From: Owenia fusiformis
Taxonomy: Eukaryota; Annelida; Polychaeta; Sabellida; Oweniidae
Assembly (NCBI GenBank): GCA_903813345.2
Contig: CAIIXF020000011.1
Coordinates: 37,224,062-37,288,061 of the forward strand
Length of the DNA: 64,000 nucleotides
Direction: 5' to 3'
A program made the position numbers and the translations under genes. How positions within the stretch are numbered: the first letter of the stretch is position 1; every line of letters begins with the position of its first letter. Of the stretch, positions 14,731 to 55,583 are shown piece after piece. Below the pieces are notes generated by a model. That model did no database searches. It had not been told where the DNA came from and worked only from the letters and a program-made list of their open reading frames with translations.

Positions 14731-16865
14731 TATATATCACAGAATCAACTTGAGGACTGTTCAAGAGCAATGACTACTTGAAATCTACAAAGACGTATGC
14801 AGTAACATTTTAACGCAAGACGTGTCCACTCACTTGAAAACTTACGACTCATTGACAGGATGATATCACAACATCCGATTGTTTTTTATTTACCAACGGA
14901 AATGCCTACAACTGAAGTATACATCAACCAGGAGGATGCCCCCGAAAAAAATTCAGAGGGTATTACTTGTACTCCATTCCCCGTGCCAAATACCAAAAGC
15001 TAAAATTGATAGTAAAATGAATGATTTTGACGATAGAGCCAACTAGCATGAAATATCATAAAATCCGGGTATTTTGTTGTGATTTTAGATAGTTAAGAGT
15101 GGAATAAGCTTGTTCTTGGTGAGAAATCATAGATTGGTACCATAAAACAGATTTGCAATTTGTATCAACAACTGTACAAAAGAGATTATCAATGTAATAA
15201 TATATTTCTATATTTGTGATCTCAAACGTTTAGCAAATACAATGATCTCTGAATTCAAAAGGATATGAAGTATAACAATTCATATTATAGATTCAATTCA
15301 ATACACAATCAAAAAAATTATAAAACAGATCTGTGAAATAAATATGAAACATGCTCATACATTTCATTTCATAATCTAAAATTCATATTATCAAAAATAT
15401 TAATTCTTTATCCTTTTGTTTGAAAGGATCTGGGTTTAAAAGAGCACATATCCAATTCTAGATCTGAACATTAGAAAAATCATGTCCCCATGTACGTTAT
15501 GATAACTTTTGAAGAGTAAAATGTCAATGTATGCTTGATGTTTGCGAAGTCAAAGATCAAGAAAACTGTGCCAAAATATCACTTGTAAACATCCTAAACA
15601 TTTATCATAATGTATTTCATTTCCTTATCTTAGTATTGAATTCATGACAGCTTTTCAGCCTTTATTATAGCAAAATGTATCAGATTTGTATAATAAATAT
15701 CCGTGTGAAAAAATAAGGTGATTTCTGTTATGGCATTGTATTTTTGTAAAGTCTTAAAAGACAAGTCACTATACAGGTATATAATATGTCATATGATATC
15801 AGATGTCTTGATTTATTAATGTTATGATTCCATTTATTGTTAAAGGTTCAAATCAGTCATTTGATAAGGCGATACATGCACTTGTATTTTGCAAAATGAT
15901 GTCATCAAAATTCCAATAGTTCTAAGTGACATTGTTGTATTTTGTGGGTGTGTTGATTCTTGACCAACCACAAATCTGTTCCACAACCACAACAATGACC
16001 TGTCAAAATATAAACATGGCTGACATTACGTGTCTTTTTAAAATAATATACATCCCGGGATATACATGTACAATTACCCTGAGCATTTGTTGGACTTCAG
16101 CACTTACTAAACTTGAAAATAATAATCTGAATTCTAAAGCAACAAATGAAGATCATATTCATAATTAAAATATTTAAAAACTGAGATACCAAAATAAACG
16201 AAATAAACTAAATCTGGATGAGAATCCAAACACCAACAGCTGTTATACAATTGTCAACAATTATCATATCCAGTTTTAAATTAGTTCTTATCTTATCATT
16301 TAATGTACACAATCCTTTGTGAAATGTATCAATGTTATATCATCTATCTTAAATCCCGTTAACCTCAATGATGGAGTCCATATTAGGTGAGTTGTCAAGG
16401 TACCAATTTAACCAAGATAGGATAGTCGAAGCATTATTACAAAATGCCATCACCCAAACAAGCACAATCTATAAGACTTGGAGTAGGAAATGTATTCCAG
16501 GGGATGGAACTTGGTATATAATTAGAACTACATGTATTGGGCCAGTATTGGGGAAAGGCTGATTTCTCCTCCAATTTATTACATGTAAAAGGAAATTCCA
16601 AGTTCCATAGATTCCATTTCATGAAGACATTTTTGTCTAAATAAATACCACATTCAGACAGGAATATCTTGATGATCAAGAATCTACGGAATCCAGAACT
16701 CGCTGCCAGGGTCCTAGTGCCAAATTTTCTGGTATAAAATCAAAATGATTTGTGATGCTTACTTCATGCCAAAACAAATTCTATCCAAAGATGTTATCCA
16801 AGGAATCCCAACTCTTTCCAAGTCAAACAATAGGATTTCTAATGATAATATTGCAATAAAAATCA

Positions 16866-17078
16866 CAGGCGTAGCCAGGGGGTTGGTGCGCTGGGTGCGA
16901 TCGCAGATGGAAGAGAAAGAAGAAAATAGCTTTAAAATGCTTTTTATTTGAAGCTTCTAGCTCAATTTTGAGGGAAGTTGCATCAATCTTTGTAAAATTT
17001 AAGATAAATCTTAATTTCTTGCTTGTTTATGCCACAATGGCACCCCTCTGACTGAAAGCTGGCTACGCTCCTAGTAAT
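16866..17078. mobile_element. hAT-like MITE
   Basis: CAGGCGTAGCCAGGGGG at the left and GGCTACGCTCCTAG at the right, a common hAT end pattern. About 210 bp, no coding frame, target duplication unclear. Confidence 0.5.
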
Positions 17079-18519
17079 TTCTACATCTTGACTTGTCTTA
17101 GTATTTCCTTCAAAAGGCAAGCTGTAAAGGCCCCATGAAAAGTTTAAAAAATCACTTTCCCTTTTACCATTGTTATAAAAATGTTATCTTTTTCAATTTC
17201 AAGAAGTTATTGTTGAAAGACCTTTAGGAACTACAGTATGTAGGAACTTACAGTCCTACATAGACATAGAGCCCGAAAAATTGCTCAGATGCTATAAAAC
17301 CTTGATCACCATTCCCCAGGACAGAACTAAATGTATGTGCATGTAGTAAAATGCAGTTTTTGATAAGGGTGAGATCATTACAAACTTCCAAATGTATCAA
17401 ATTAGGTTGTTATACAAAAAATACTATACTAATATTTTTAACTTTGGAGGTGGTGTTATTTTCCTGAAGCTACATTGGGAGGATAACAGTAGGATATTGT
17501 TTATACACACTGTGATATCTTCTTAATTATAATATGAAACATATTCCTAAATGTTTTTTTATATGGGGCGGCCATGTGATTACCAAGGCATTAAAACATG
17601 ACAAAGTTTCACCACCTGCAAATGGTTACAAAAGTTACAAATGCATTGACCAACTCAGGAGAGTTGTAAACAATGCATTTGACTATTTTTTCTCTTAGCG
17701 ATACATATCAATGTCTCCAGCTGACCTTCTGCTGTCAACAATGTGTGCAGTAAACAAAAACTAAAGTACAAAATATATGATCTGAGTATTAGGGTCAATG
17801 ACACTTATCTTAATTAGCCTATTTTTTATACTAAACTTCAGGACATTGACCATTTTGATTCTCAGCACACATTTGACTTATAAAGAATGTATAACTGGGG
17901 ACAAATGAAAAGTTGTGATCTTTTACAAGGGCCATTGGCACTGAAACGTTTCAAGCAGATTTTACTTTGATAAAAAATTATCAACATAATATAAACATGT
18001 TTACAAGATCTGATATCTATGATCTTGAAATCTATTTCGCAAGAACATGCAAAATTTCTATAGACTCATAAAATCTAAAAATAAAAATTTATATTGACAA
18101 CACTAAAATGTCAAGATACTCTAAATATCAAAAGTTTGGAGGTCAAGAATTATTAAGAAATTGTATCAAATAGATTTTCAATACTGAATTCTTATTATAA
18201 CAATAGCTTTGATAACCAGGTGTTGAACGACTATACTGAGAGTAAATGTTATATAGACTATTAGTAAACATATTTACTACCGTCAGATTGGGACTGAAGT
18301 AGATGGGTGGAGACATATATGTTTAAAAATAGAATAGCATCATACATTTTCACAATAGACAAACATTCCACATAAACAACATATAGAAGCATCCAATGCA
18401 GAACTGGGCTGACAAAATAAAATAATATGATGTTAAAGATAGACTAAGTTACACATAGACCCAGGCACATATATAGAACTCTAATGCAGTGGTCCCTGAC
18501 ATTCTTGTGCCTCTACCTC

Positions 18520-18710
18520 CAGGTCCGTAGCCAGGGGGGGGGGGTCACAGAGTTCGGGCGAACCCCCCCCCCTGGCCAAAAATTCTTACAAAATCATGCA
18601 GTTTTTCACCATTTTGAGCACATATTTGGGCCAAAATTGTCAAATGTGAACCCCCCCTGGACATTTTTGAAAACTGAACCCCCCTTGGCAAATCCTGGCT
18701 ACAGGCCTGC
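18520..18710. mobile_element. hAT-like MITE with G/C homopolymer runs
   Basis: CAGGTCCGTAGCCAGGGGGG at the left, AATCCTGGCTACAGGCCTG at the right, with inner CCCCCCCCCTGGCC and CCCCCCTGGAC words. Same type of end as the element at 16.9 kb. Confidence 0.5.
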
Positions 18711-19749
18711 CCTCTCTCAAAATATATTTATACCTGGTACCTAGTATACTGAAAAATCCTGGTATGGATCATGCAAGATACATTGTCAAAAAGTATATAT
18801 TTCAATTTTGTCCCACATTCTGAACTGAAAAGTTAAGATGACTCCGTAAAACACCTAGATTTTATTTATTTGACATTTCTAATTGTCTTGGTACATTAAC
18901 ATTAAGTGAAATTCAACTTTACTCAAGCATTAGACATATTTATGTTCTTATTTTTCATCCAGAGTCTCTGCTTTTCAGGGGGTGGGGTTCTAATTTTCAA
19001 GAGGGTCTCTAATCAGGCATGCACAATGTAATTCCTGAACAATGAACACTTAATAGGTGAGAGCACCTCTAAAAATGAACATTTTTACATTCCATTTAAT
19101 GTCCCATCCCATTGATCTCCATGTTACATTATCACCATCTCTTAAAGTGCAACCTCACTATCAAATGCATTTTGTTTTCACACCTGTAACTTTTGATGTT
19201 AAAAGTTCACAACTCATAGTACGTTAATACTGCTAAAATGAATAATTCTACAACTTGGGTCACAATGACACAAAAACAAGTGAATTTGTTTACTCAAAGA
19301 AGGACAAACTAACTAGTGATCAAGTCAAATTTGATATATTTATTTTCAGGTTAATGGTTTCTATACACTAATGTTTTTACATCTTTTACTACCAAGGTCA
19401 TATACAGGTTGGAACAACAGAAATCTTGTATATCTAGAAGATGTGTGCTGTTTTGGATCAAATGTTTTTATAGTTGGACGTGTTGGGTTTTGAAATAGGT
19501 GTAATCTTCCCAAAATTATAGCAACAAGGTGATGTACTCTGCTGAAAATTTGAAAACACACACCACCCTGCGGAAAATCTGTTTGTACCTTGTTAAAAGG
19601 ATGAATTTATTTTCACTAAAACAGGTAAAATTAAGATCATGATGTTAACAAAAGTAATACATTCAAAATTACATTCAAAATACTCCAAATCTCAGATCAT
19701 TTGTACTGATTATACTACCAGTTCAATCTTCAGTTTATTAATTAAAGAT

Positions 19750-19851
19750 GGCAGCATCTCCTTGACTATATCAAAGAGGGCAGCACCTCCTTGACTATAT
19801 CAAAGAGGACAGCACCTCCTTGACTATATCAAAGAGGGCAGCACCTCCTTG
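19750..19851. repeat. 29-bp tandem repeat, 3.5 copies
   Basis: Units begin GGCAGCACCTCCTTGACTAT and are nearly identical. Confidence 0.9.
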
Positions 19852-20110
19852 GTATTTCAGCTTCAAGGCGGTAGTTTGTCTACACTTAGTACACAGACTA
19901 ACAAAAGTGTTTTCCAAGCTATATAATGAGGAATCCCTCATCAACCTGTTACCATATGATGAAAATTGAAAATGTTAATTTGTAATTACTGAAAATTACT
20001 TAAAAATCATGATATCCACTTTCAAAATGAGCATATGAAAATGTAACATCAACTTGTGACACCATCCCTGAAGTATTGTACTGGGGGGTGCCGCTGAGAC
20101 TCAAAATATC

Positions 20111-20493
20111 TACTACCCTGCGTGCAGAGTCTAGTTAAACTACACTCTGCCTAGTTGAGACCATATTACAGTTTAGTAGCCCCGCCCCCACGACGGGTAC
20201 CGGTGACAGTTTGGGTAATAAATCACTTCTGACCTATGCGCTGGCCTTTCTTCCACCATTCAGCGAGCTTGAAGAAACATACGCCAAATGCGTTCTAATT
20301 AAATATGCGCATGGCATTGGTCAATTCCGGGCTCAACGATGACGTCAGAAGGAATGACCATATATAGAACGTCGGTCAAATTTGGCCGACGAACACTGAT
20401 TGGCGCGGTGAGTTCACAGGTTTATTTTAGTTTGAAAGAGTGAAGACGAAGCTCTCTTTTAAGAAGTGAAGTCAAACGAATGCAAAGGGTAAA
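20111..20493 (+). mobile_element. MITE with promoter-like core, copy B
   Basis: Ends CTACCCTGCGTGCAGAGTC and GAATGCAAAGGGTA with flanking AATATCTA on both sides (8-9 bp). Same core motifs as copy A: TGACGTCA, then CATATATAGA, the near-palindrome CGTCGGTCAAATTTGGCCGA, then CTGATTGGCGCGG. Lies 0.45 kb below KCNQ1 exon 13. Confidence 0.8.
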
Positions 20494-20504
20494 TATCTAC
20501 CCAC

Positions 20505-20745
20505 ATCTAGGGATTTTTTCTCTAAAAATGGACCCACATCTAAGGTTTTTCTTTCAAAAATAGACCCACTTCGAGGTAATTTTTCAAAAACAAGACCCAC
20601 TTCTGGCAATTTTTTCAAAAACAGTACCCAGTTTTAGGATTTTTCAAAAAGTAGACCCAGTTCTATTGATTTTTTCATCAAAATGGGACCCATATCTAGG
20701 TTTTTTTCTTCAAAATGGGACCCACATCTAGGGATTTTTCGGAGG
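20505..20745. repeat. Degenerate tandem repeat of about 33 bp
   Basis: About seven units of GACCCACATCTAGGGATTTT followed by T/C-A runs. It directly follows MITE copy B. Confidence 0.8.
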
Positions 20746-20946
20746 AAAAGTGATCCACTTTAGCGGCACGTCCCCATATAGCGCAGAAGTACCCCCCCTC
20801 GGAGTATATCTGTGTCCCAATACTTTTGTCTCAGTGTGTATCTGTGTAGTGAATGCTTGCTTGGGGAATTGTAGTATTCTGTAGGTCTGTACAATAGACT
20901 GTAAAGTTATGAAGTAAAGTTCAGCCTGTGGGCCAGATTCACCTAC

Positions 20947-48518
<27,572 letters not shown>

Positions 48519-49664
48519 CTGCAAGCAGAAAAATAAAAAATAGATCATTATAATGAAGTACATACAACAGGGAAATCTTAATACTTTTGATTTATTATAA
48601 CCACTGGCAGATCAAGGGGAGGGCACATGGGGCCAGTAATAACAATGTATTTTTGTAAATTGTCGTACTTTTGTAAATTGTTAGAATATTTTAATTAGGT
48701 AAAATGTTTGTTATGTTTTATCATGTTTATCAGTTTAATGTTTTTATTTCTTATATTTGATTAGATTATATATCTTTGTTTCTTGTTTCCACCAGAGTCA
48801 CCTCATTTTTGGATTTAGTGGTTCCATCATCCAAAAGTAGCCTAATAAGGTAAGCTAGCATGAATATAATCTAAATCAAGTAACCACTTTCAGTACATTG
48901 AATCCGAAATCAGCAATGAAAACTCTTGGTCACATTTCTGGATTTTTTATTTCAATTTCCATAATAATATCAAAAGTCTAATATAGGAAATCTACACTAT
49001 AACTCCTGAGCTATATTAAAAATAGTTTTACTGCCTTTAAAAGATGGCGTAACCTAACAACTGATAACAAATTACAGTATTCTCCCTGAAGTTTCTTGAT
49101 GCAGCACTTTCTCAATAACAATATGACAAGTCTAATATATTGACACTTGACATTTTGCCATTCATCTAATGTTCCATAATAGTAATGGCATATTAATAGA
49201 AAGTAATATGCAAATGTCTTGTTATTGCATCATTATATTATGAGTGAATCTTTATTGCAATAACAAAACATAGCACACTAAGCCCCTACTGCCTCACTAA
49301 GGTGATGTATGCATATTGCAGTCTAACGAGCTTTTGAATTTTTTATAAGAGATATGGGGAGGGGGGAAGGGGGGGGGGGTTATCAGCTGGGGGGAGGTTA
49401 TGGGTCTGGGGGGAGGGGGATATACTGGGGCTTAATGGAGATTTATTCTCGTGAAACAAAACATGAGGTATGCACCAAGGTTGAAATCCTGATTGCCACA
49501 ATTTGCCAGAATACACGCTTTTCATTTTTAGAGATCCGTGATGATTTACCTGCAGTCTATTGCCAAACTGGCACCTTATTTTCCAAGTTTATTTCTAATC
49601 CAACTCAAATTGTTTGTCACTCTAATTACCAAATGCAAGTAGAATATTAAATATTCAAAGTTCA

Positions 49665-50505
49665 GTCAAAATGATGTTATATTTGAAATCTTCATGTAAA
49701 AGTACATCTAGAAATATTGTTTCTAAAATTGTTTATCAACTTTGAAAATTTAATTTTTTTGTTTTGCAAATGTGACTTCTCGTTCGAAGGATTCGACATA
49801 GACCCCATGTTATAAAAAAATCACAAAAAGTGAAATATATTTTCTTGTATTGGACAGATAATATTTTCTTTTACTAGACATATTTTAGTTTGCAAATCTT
49901 TTAGATACATATGGGTGATATGAAACCTGTACCACTAAAACTGATGAGTATTTAAGTTAATGTGAACTTTCTACTATACCCGCCATATATCTGACCTTAA
50001 TGAGCCACCTGGCGGTGAAACTGGTAACCAGAACAACGGCAACGCCAAAGCGTAGCGAATCCCATCGAACAGAAATGGCTGGCATTAGACAGTGTGCAAT
50101 GCTTATAGTATTCACATACCAAATATGAACAAAATCACTCCACTATTTTTTGAGTTACAACGAGTAAAGGCCGCCATTTTTCAAGATGGCTGCCATGTGC
50201 TTCTTTAATATCTACATTTGTAGCATTATTAATGTCCTTTATAATTTTTTTACATTTAAAACATATTGCTAATACAGTTTTACATATTGAAAATCGGCTT
50301 TCGAGCAGAACTTCTACCCCCATAGGGTATATGTGTGCTAAATATGAACAAAATCGGGCCAACGGTCTTTGAGTTATTGCCCGGACGGACAGACGGACGG
50401 GCGGACGGACGGGCGGACGGACGGATGGAAGCGTTCCCTATATCCCATCGAACTTCGTTCGATGGGATACTTACCTACTCGCATCTGAGTTATTGAACTA
50501 CGCAA
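49665..50505. repeat. Interspersed repeat, copy interrupted by an (ACGG)n element
   Basis: Homologous to 4350-4735 on both sides of the insertion: GAAACTGGTAAC before it and TTACCTACTCGCATCTGAG after it. Confidence 0.8.
50026..50469. mobile_element. (ACGG)n-bearing element, copy 2 (short)
   Basis: Same ends as copy 1 (ACCAGAACAACGGCAACGCC; GTTCGATGGGATA) with most of the internal blocks missing and a short GGAC tract at 50382-50426. It interrupts an older repeat whose uninterrupted copy is at 4350-4735. Confidence 0.85.
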
Positions 50506-51084
50506 ACTGTGGTTTTTGAACCCAAAAAGATGGCTAGTTAACATGAAAGGCCCATCGTGGTAAGCCACACCCTCACCATCTCTATCCTTCTGCGATGCAA
50601 CAGAGAGATGCTATGAGTATCAGAATAAGAGAGGCCTTACTACGAGGTAACTAGCTATTACTTAATCCCGTAGATTAGCATACTAAAGTTCTATAAAATT
50701 AGAGCCTTTAGTATAATTATAGCTATCATATCACAAGACCTTTTCAAAGCACGAATGATAATCTGCCAGGAGTCACATGACCTTATTCTGACCAATCAGA
50801 ATTTGTAAATTCTGATGCGAAGCCAAAAATCATAGCATAAATACACACTTGATAACTTAGACTTCATATTACAACAGTAGTCAAAATAGCGCAAATAATA
50901 CGATATATGATGTTTGCTATTACATACTTTTATATATACTGGAAGATTCTAAAAATTCTGACCATATTTTGGTTAATATACTCTAAATTCAAACATTTTT
51001 TCTCAATTTCAGGTAGGTGTGAGGCTATTCCGTCAACTGTCACAAGTCAAGTAGGTGCAATAGCCAAATCCTCTAACATAGGCA

Positions 51085-51478
51085 ACTAGAACTGCAACTC
51101 CACAGGGTAGCAAATCCCAACGAACAAAACATATTTTATAACAATAATGACAGAAAAAAAATCATGGGAGTTCAATTAGACTAGTTGAAAACCCATCATG
51201 GTATTAAAGTTTGAAGCAAATCTGTCATCTGGTATTTGAGTTATCAAAAGGTATAATTCTTGAGAAAAATGGTGACCATTTTTAATTGAGCGACAATATT
51301 GAAAATTCCTCCTTGAGCAGAGATTCTACACTTATGAGGCATAAGCCAGTAAAATTTGAACCAAATCAGTCAACTGGTATTTCAGTTACCGTCCAGACAC
51401 ACAGATGAACAAACGAACGAACAAACGGACAGATAGACAAATAGCTTATCTATATCTGAACTTGATTCAGTGGGATAA
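51085..51478. mobile_element. Diverged (ACGG)n-type element, copy 3
   Basis: Starts AACTAGAACTGCAACTCC then AATCCCAACGAAC, and ends CTTGATTCAGTGGGATA. It has an ACGAACGAACAAACGG tract. The plan is the same as copies 1 and 2 with many substitutions, so it is an older insertion. Confidence 0.6.
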
Positions 51479-51822
51479 AAATGAAGTGCAGTGAATTTCT
51501 GAAAGTGTAATTCTGATCGTATATTAGGCCAGATCAAAGATGATTTATAGTCTGGCAAAAATGACATCAAATGCTACAATTGAAAGAATATTATGCCCTG
51601 AAGGGTGAGATTCAATCTGTACTGACTGCGGTCTTAATTATTTCATTTCTAAAGAAAGCCAAAGGTTATGTTAAACGTAATTGCCAGGGAGCAAATTAAC
51701 TCCAATGCAACAATTATAAGAATGAGTTGAAGCATGAATGAAGAGATTTTTTCATTTGGTCTCCATTATTTCCTTTCAAGGTCAAGGTCACCTGAAGATC
51801 TAATCAGTCTACTCAATCAGCT

Positions 51823-52215
51823 TTGATAACTGAGGACATCCCAAGGACGTCAATGCTTAGAATGAATGTCACAGGTATGATGTTTTTACTGTGGAAAATA
51901 GTGGAATCTTCAAGTTGTACCATACCTAGAAATATGCTTGATGCATATAGAATTGACGGGAAAGCATTCAATTCATTTAAATCTTGGAGATTTCGTATAG
52001 AATCATTACACGACGCATATTGCAATTCTAGCCTCGGGAAAAATAAACTTAGAGAATGTGTTTTTCAATTTGCGAACAGATATAATTGGTTAAATTCCAA
52101 TCCTATGAATGAATATATCAGGAATTGTCGAGTGTACTACAAAAATTCTCGCAAATTCTTTGACAATGGCCTCAAAGACCTCATACTCTACTCGGAACAA
52201 TGCAAAATCTCCTAA
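51823..52215 (+). CDS. Unassigned ORF of about 130 codons
   Basis: Open from MITEDIPRTSMLRMNVTG to EQCKIS. It is cysteine- and aromatic-rich in the second half (NRYNWLNSNPMNEYIRNC). Base composition is slightly less AT-rich than its surroundings. No signal peptide, family motif or clear splice context. It could be a transposon fragment, a single exon, or chance. It lies upstream of KCNQ1 exon 2 on the opposite strand. Confidence 0.25.
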   Translation: MITEDIPRTSMLRMNVTGMMFLLWKIVESSSCTIPRNMLDAYRIDGKAFNSFKSWRFRIESLHDAYCNSSLGKNKLRECVFQFANRYNWLNSNPMNEYIRNCRVYYKNSRKFFDNGLKDLILYSEQCKIS

Positions 52216-53149
52216 AATAAGATAAACCACTGGGAAGTACTTCTGAACATCCCACTTATGCCATATTTTTGAATTTCAATGAAAAAAACAATAGTTTCCA
52301 GGTTTAACAAAGAAATCTAATGAAAGGGTGAATTAATAGTAAGTAGTGTTCTTATTGCTGTAATAATTGCAATAGGTGAGCTAAAGCCGAGTTAAACAAA
52401 CGAATCATATTGATTTTTCCCTTAGTGGTTACAAAATTAATATAATTTTGTTTGACAATTAATATTGTACTTCAATAGTTTCTTAGGGATGAATCCAAAA
52501 GCCTTACAAATTTGTTTTGATAAATGAATATTTCATGGAAATAAGGTAATCTGGAAATCTAAAATTTTTCAAGATAATTCAACATAAAATATTTTTCTTA
52601 TTTTTGAAGATGTTAGCTACTGTCAGTAAATCTGAAATTTTGTGACATAATGCCGACATAATATCACATTCCTGTCATTAAATCAATCCTATTAAAAAAA
52701 TAATGATGAAGTTCAAGTCCTAACCAGGAAATACCTGAGCAGCTGCTTTGTTTAAAAAACATAAATACGATTTTAATGAGAAATTATCATGCTCAATGGC
52801 AAAATGCTTTGACAATGACATGAGCATCTATTCTTAGTATGAAATATAGAAACAAGTTTAAATGGACTTAAAGAAATAATGCCATTTGAAAAATAGGTCA
52901 AAGAGCCCTAAAAGAATGATTTCGAGTGCCCCATTCCATCTTTGCACCCATATTAAGATGAGGTAGGTCAACAGATCTGCCAATATAATTCCATGAATAT
53001 CATCTATTTCTATGGATGTTTTATCTTCATTCTTCAGTGAACAATGGCCTAATTGTTTAGAGCACCGGATCCCATAAAGTACCGGTCTCTTGGCAAGATC
53101 GTATCATTAAAATCTAAGATTACACTTGGGAGATTGTTAGAAGCATATA

Positions 53150-53320
53150 CATTAAAACCTGTAAACTAGAACATCTCTCTTAGTAGAACACCTTCGTAAT
53201 CACTTTATATACATTGTCCTTTGACCAAGTGACTTAATGTTAAATAGACCTCACTCAATGGAACACCTCCGAAGTGGAACACCTCAGAATTCAATTCCAC
53301 GTATACAGGATCAACTGTAT
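53150..53320. mobile_element. Tigger-like MITE fragment, second copy
   Basis: Contains AGTAGAACACCTTCGTAAT, GACTTAATGTTAAATAGACC and GGAACACCTC twice. It is homologous to the copy at 10.8 kb, with more decayed ends. Confidence 0.5.
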
Positions 53321-53741
53321 AGAAAAATAAGGCAAGAATAGAACAGATCATGATTGAGAGTAAAAAATAGAGGCCTTAAAATCTACCAAACATGACCCCA
53401 AATCCTTCAGTTTTAGATTCATACCAAGAAACATCACATCAAGTGACTTGTGTGGAAAAGCACAGACAAGGAAAGTGGGATACTGCCAACCCAATTGACA
53501 CCCCCCCCTCTAAAGCAAACACACCATTGTTTTCCTTTTTACATATTTCATTATTTTCTAATTTCTTAATTTCCTATTTTATATTTCAAGATGTGTCATA
53601 TTTCTCATGGATGAATCCCTTTACATACTAAGTCAAGTGTACAAAGGATGTCATACAGTCCAGTGAAGTTGTTATTTTGTTTATTTGACATTTATTGAAG
53701 TATAAACATAAAATGATAACATTACAAGTGATTTGTGTAAT

Positions 53742-54535
53742 CCATTATTGGGATTACCATGACACACACATTAACAGCTATCTTTATACTTCAAAATGTT
53801 GAGGTAATCCAGACAGAATGACTACTGAATCTTCCTCCAGAATTATTGGGATTACCATGACACACACACTAACAGCTATCTTTATACTTCAAAATGTTAA
53901 GGTAATCCAGACAGAATGACTACTGAATCTTCCTCCAGAATTATTGGGATTACCATGACACACACACTAACAGCTATCTTTATACTTCAAAATGTTGAGG
54001 TAATCTAGACAGAATGACTACTGAATCTTCCTCCAGAATTATTGGGATTACCATGACACACACACTAACAGCTATCTTTATACTTCAAAATGTTGAGGTA
54101 ATCCAGACAGAATGACTGACTACTGAATCTTCTTCCAGAATTATTGGGATTACCATGACACACACACTAACAGCTCTCTTTATACTTCAAAATGTTGAGG
54201 TAATCCAGACAGAATGACTACTGAATCTTCTTCCAGAATTATTGGGATTACCATGACACACACACTAACAGCTATCTTTATACTTCAAAATGTTGAGGTA
54301 ATCCAGACAGAATGACTACTGAATCTTCTTCCAGAATTATTGGGATTACCATGACACACAAACTAACATCTATCTTTATACTTCAAAATGTTGAGGTAAT
54401 CCAGACAGAATGACTACTGAATCTTCCTCCAGAATTATTGGGATTATCATGACACACACACTAACAGCTATCTTTATACTTCAAAATGTTAAGGTAATCC
54501 AGACAGAATGACTACTGAATCTTCCTCCAGAATTT
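53742..54535. repeat. 98-bp minisatellite, about 8 copies
   Basis: Units begin ATTATTGGGATTACCATGAC and end AATCTTCCTCCAGA. Copies differ at only a few sites (GTTGAGG/GTTAAGG, TTCCTCC/TTCTTCC, one GACT insertion), so the array is young. Confidence 0.95.
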
Positions 54536-55286
54536 TAACAATTGAATTTCCCTGATATTACTCAAAGGTAACACAGGCCATCATCAATGATAATGGTTCT
54601 TAATTGGAATGAAAATATTCATAAGAAAAAATCAATATTATGTGAGATACAAAACTAAAACAAGACACACACAGTGATAAATTGTACTTTTTATCAAAAA
54701 ATGGCTGTCAAGAAATTTACCCAGCATGCCCAAAACCTAATCAAATTTGAACACTCGTCTGCTCTTGCATCTGTAAAAATTTCAAATTCAGCACACCAGC
54801 AAAATATATAGATGATAAAAGGATTCATGATTTGAACAAGCGAGTCTTCAACCAAGCAACCAGTAATATTAAAATTGTCATTATATCTTCACGTTTCAAT
54901 TACGAAATTCTTCCCTAGAGTTCTCACTGTATAATCTAATAGAAAACATTCTAAGCTTTATAATAGGAATGCCATAAAACCATTAACCCGAAGCTGACTG
55001 TCATTTTGAGAATTAATATCTGCAAAATATTGTATCTCTGGCATTCCATGGGACTTTATCTGTGTGTAATGCTGGGTGTCCTCTGGATTGGGAGGGGGTC
55101 CTTTGGGGATATTCGTTTTATTTATAACACTATACTTTGTGTTTTTATACTCCAATAATGTGAAGTTTCCAGATAACAAACAGCTCACGCAATCTTCAAA
55201 TAATATTCATTTAAATACTGTAGACTCACTTCGAAATAAAAATCAAATACACAAGCAAATATAAGTTATATCTCCAAAAATATATC

Positions 55287-55583
55287 TTAACCTCTTGACT
55301 ACCTGGAGTGACGAGATTTCTCGTCACATCAGAAATGACCTTGAAACCCAGAGTGACGAGAAAATCCGTCACAAAAATTTTCACTAAAATTGCTCTTATT
55401 TGAACAATTTTCATCCAATTTACACAAAAATGGTTTTAAAATGTGTAGAAATGATCTCTGCCGTCTAATTTTACTAAGTTGTATCTGGAGTTGTATAGCT
55501 ATGTAGTATAATGTCAAAAGGTGGCAAAAATGAAAAAATCGCTGGTTTCAAACGATTTTAGAGCCTGGGATTCAAGAGGTTAA
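55287..55583. mobile_element. TTAA-flanked piggyBac-type MITE
   Basis: TTAA|CCTCTTGACTACCTGG at the left and TTCAAGAGG|TTAA at the right, 289 bp. It contains the 20-bp palindrome GTGACGAGATTTCTCGTCAC and a second GTGACGAGAAAATCCGTCAC. Confidence 0.75.

Larger units (their letters stand above)
14731..20110. other. No gene recognised; two hAT-like MITEs and a tandem repeat
   Basis: Frames here are short and overlap MITE sequence. The missing final KCNQ1 exon (end of helix D) was looked for on the minus strand and not recognised. Confidence 0.5.

Noticed and set aside
53742-54535. Regular direct repeats that resemble a CRISPR array
   Set aside because: Units are contiguous 98-bp copies without unique spacers, in an animal genome.
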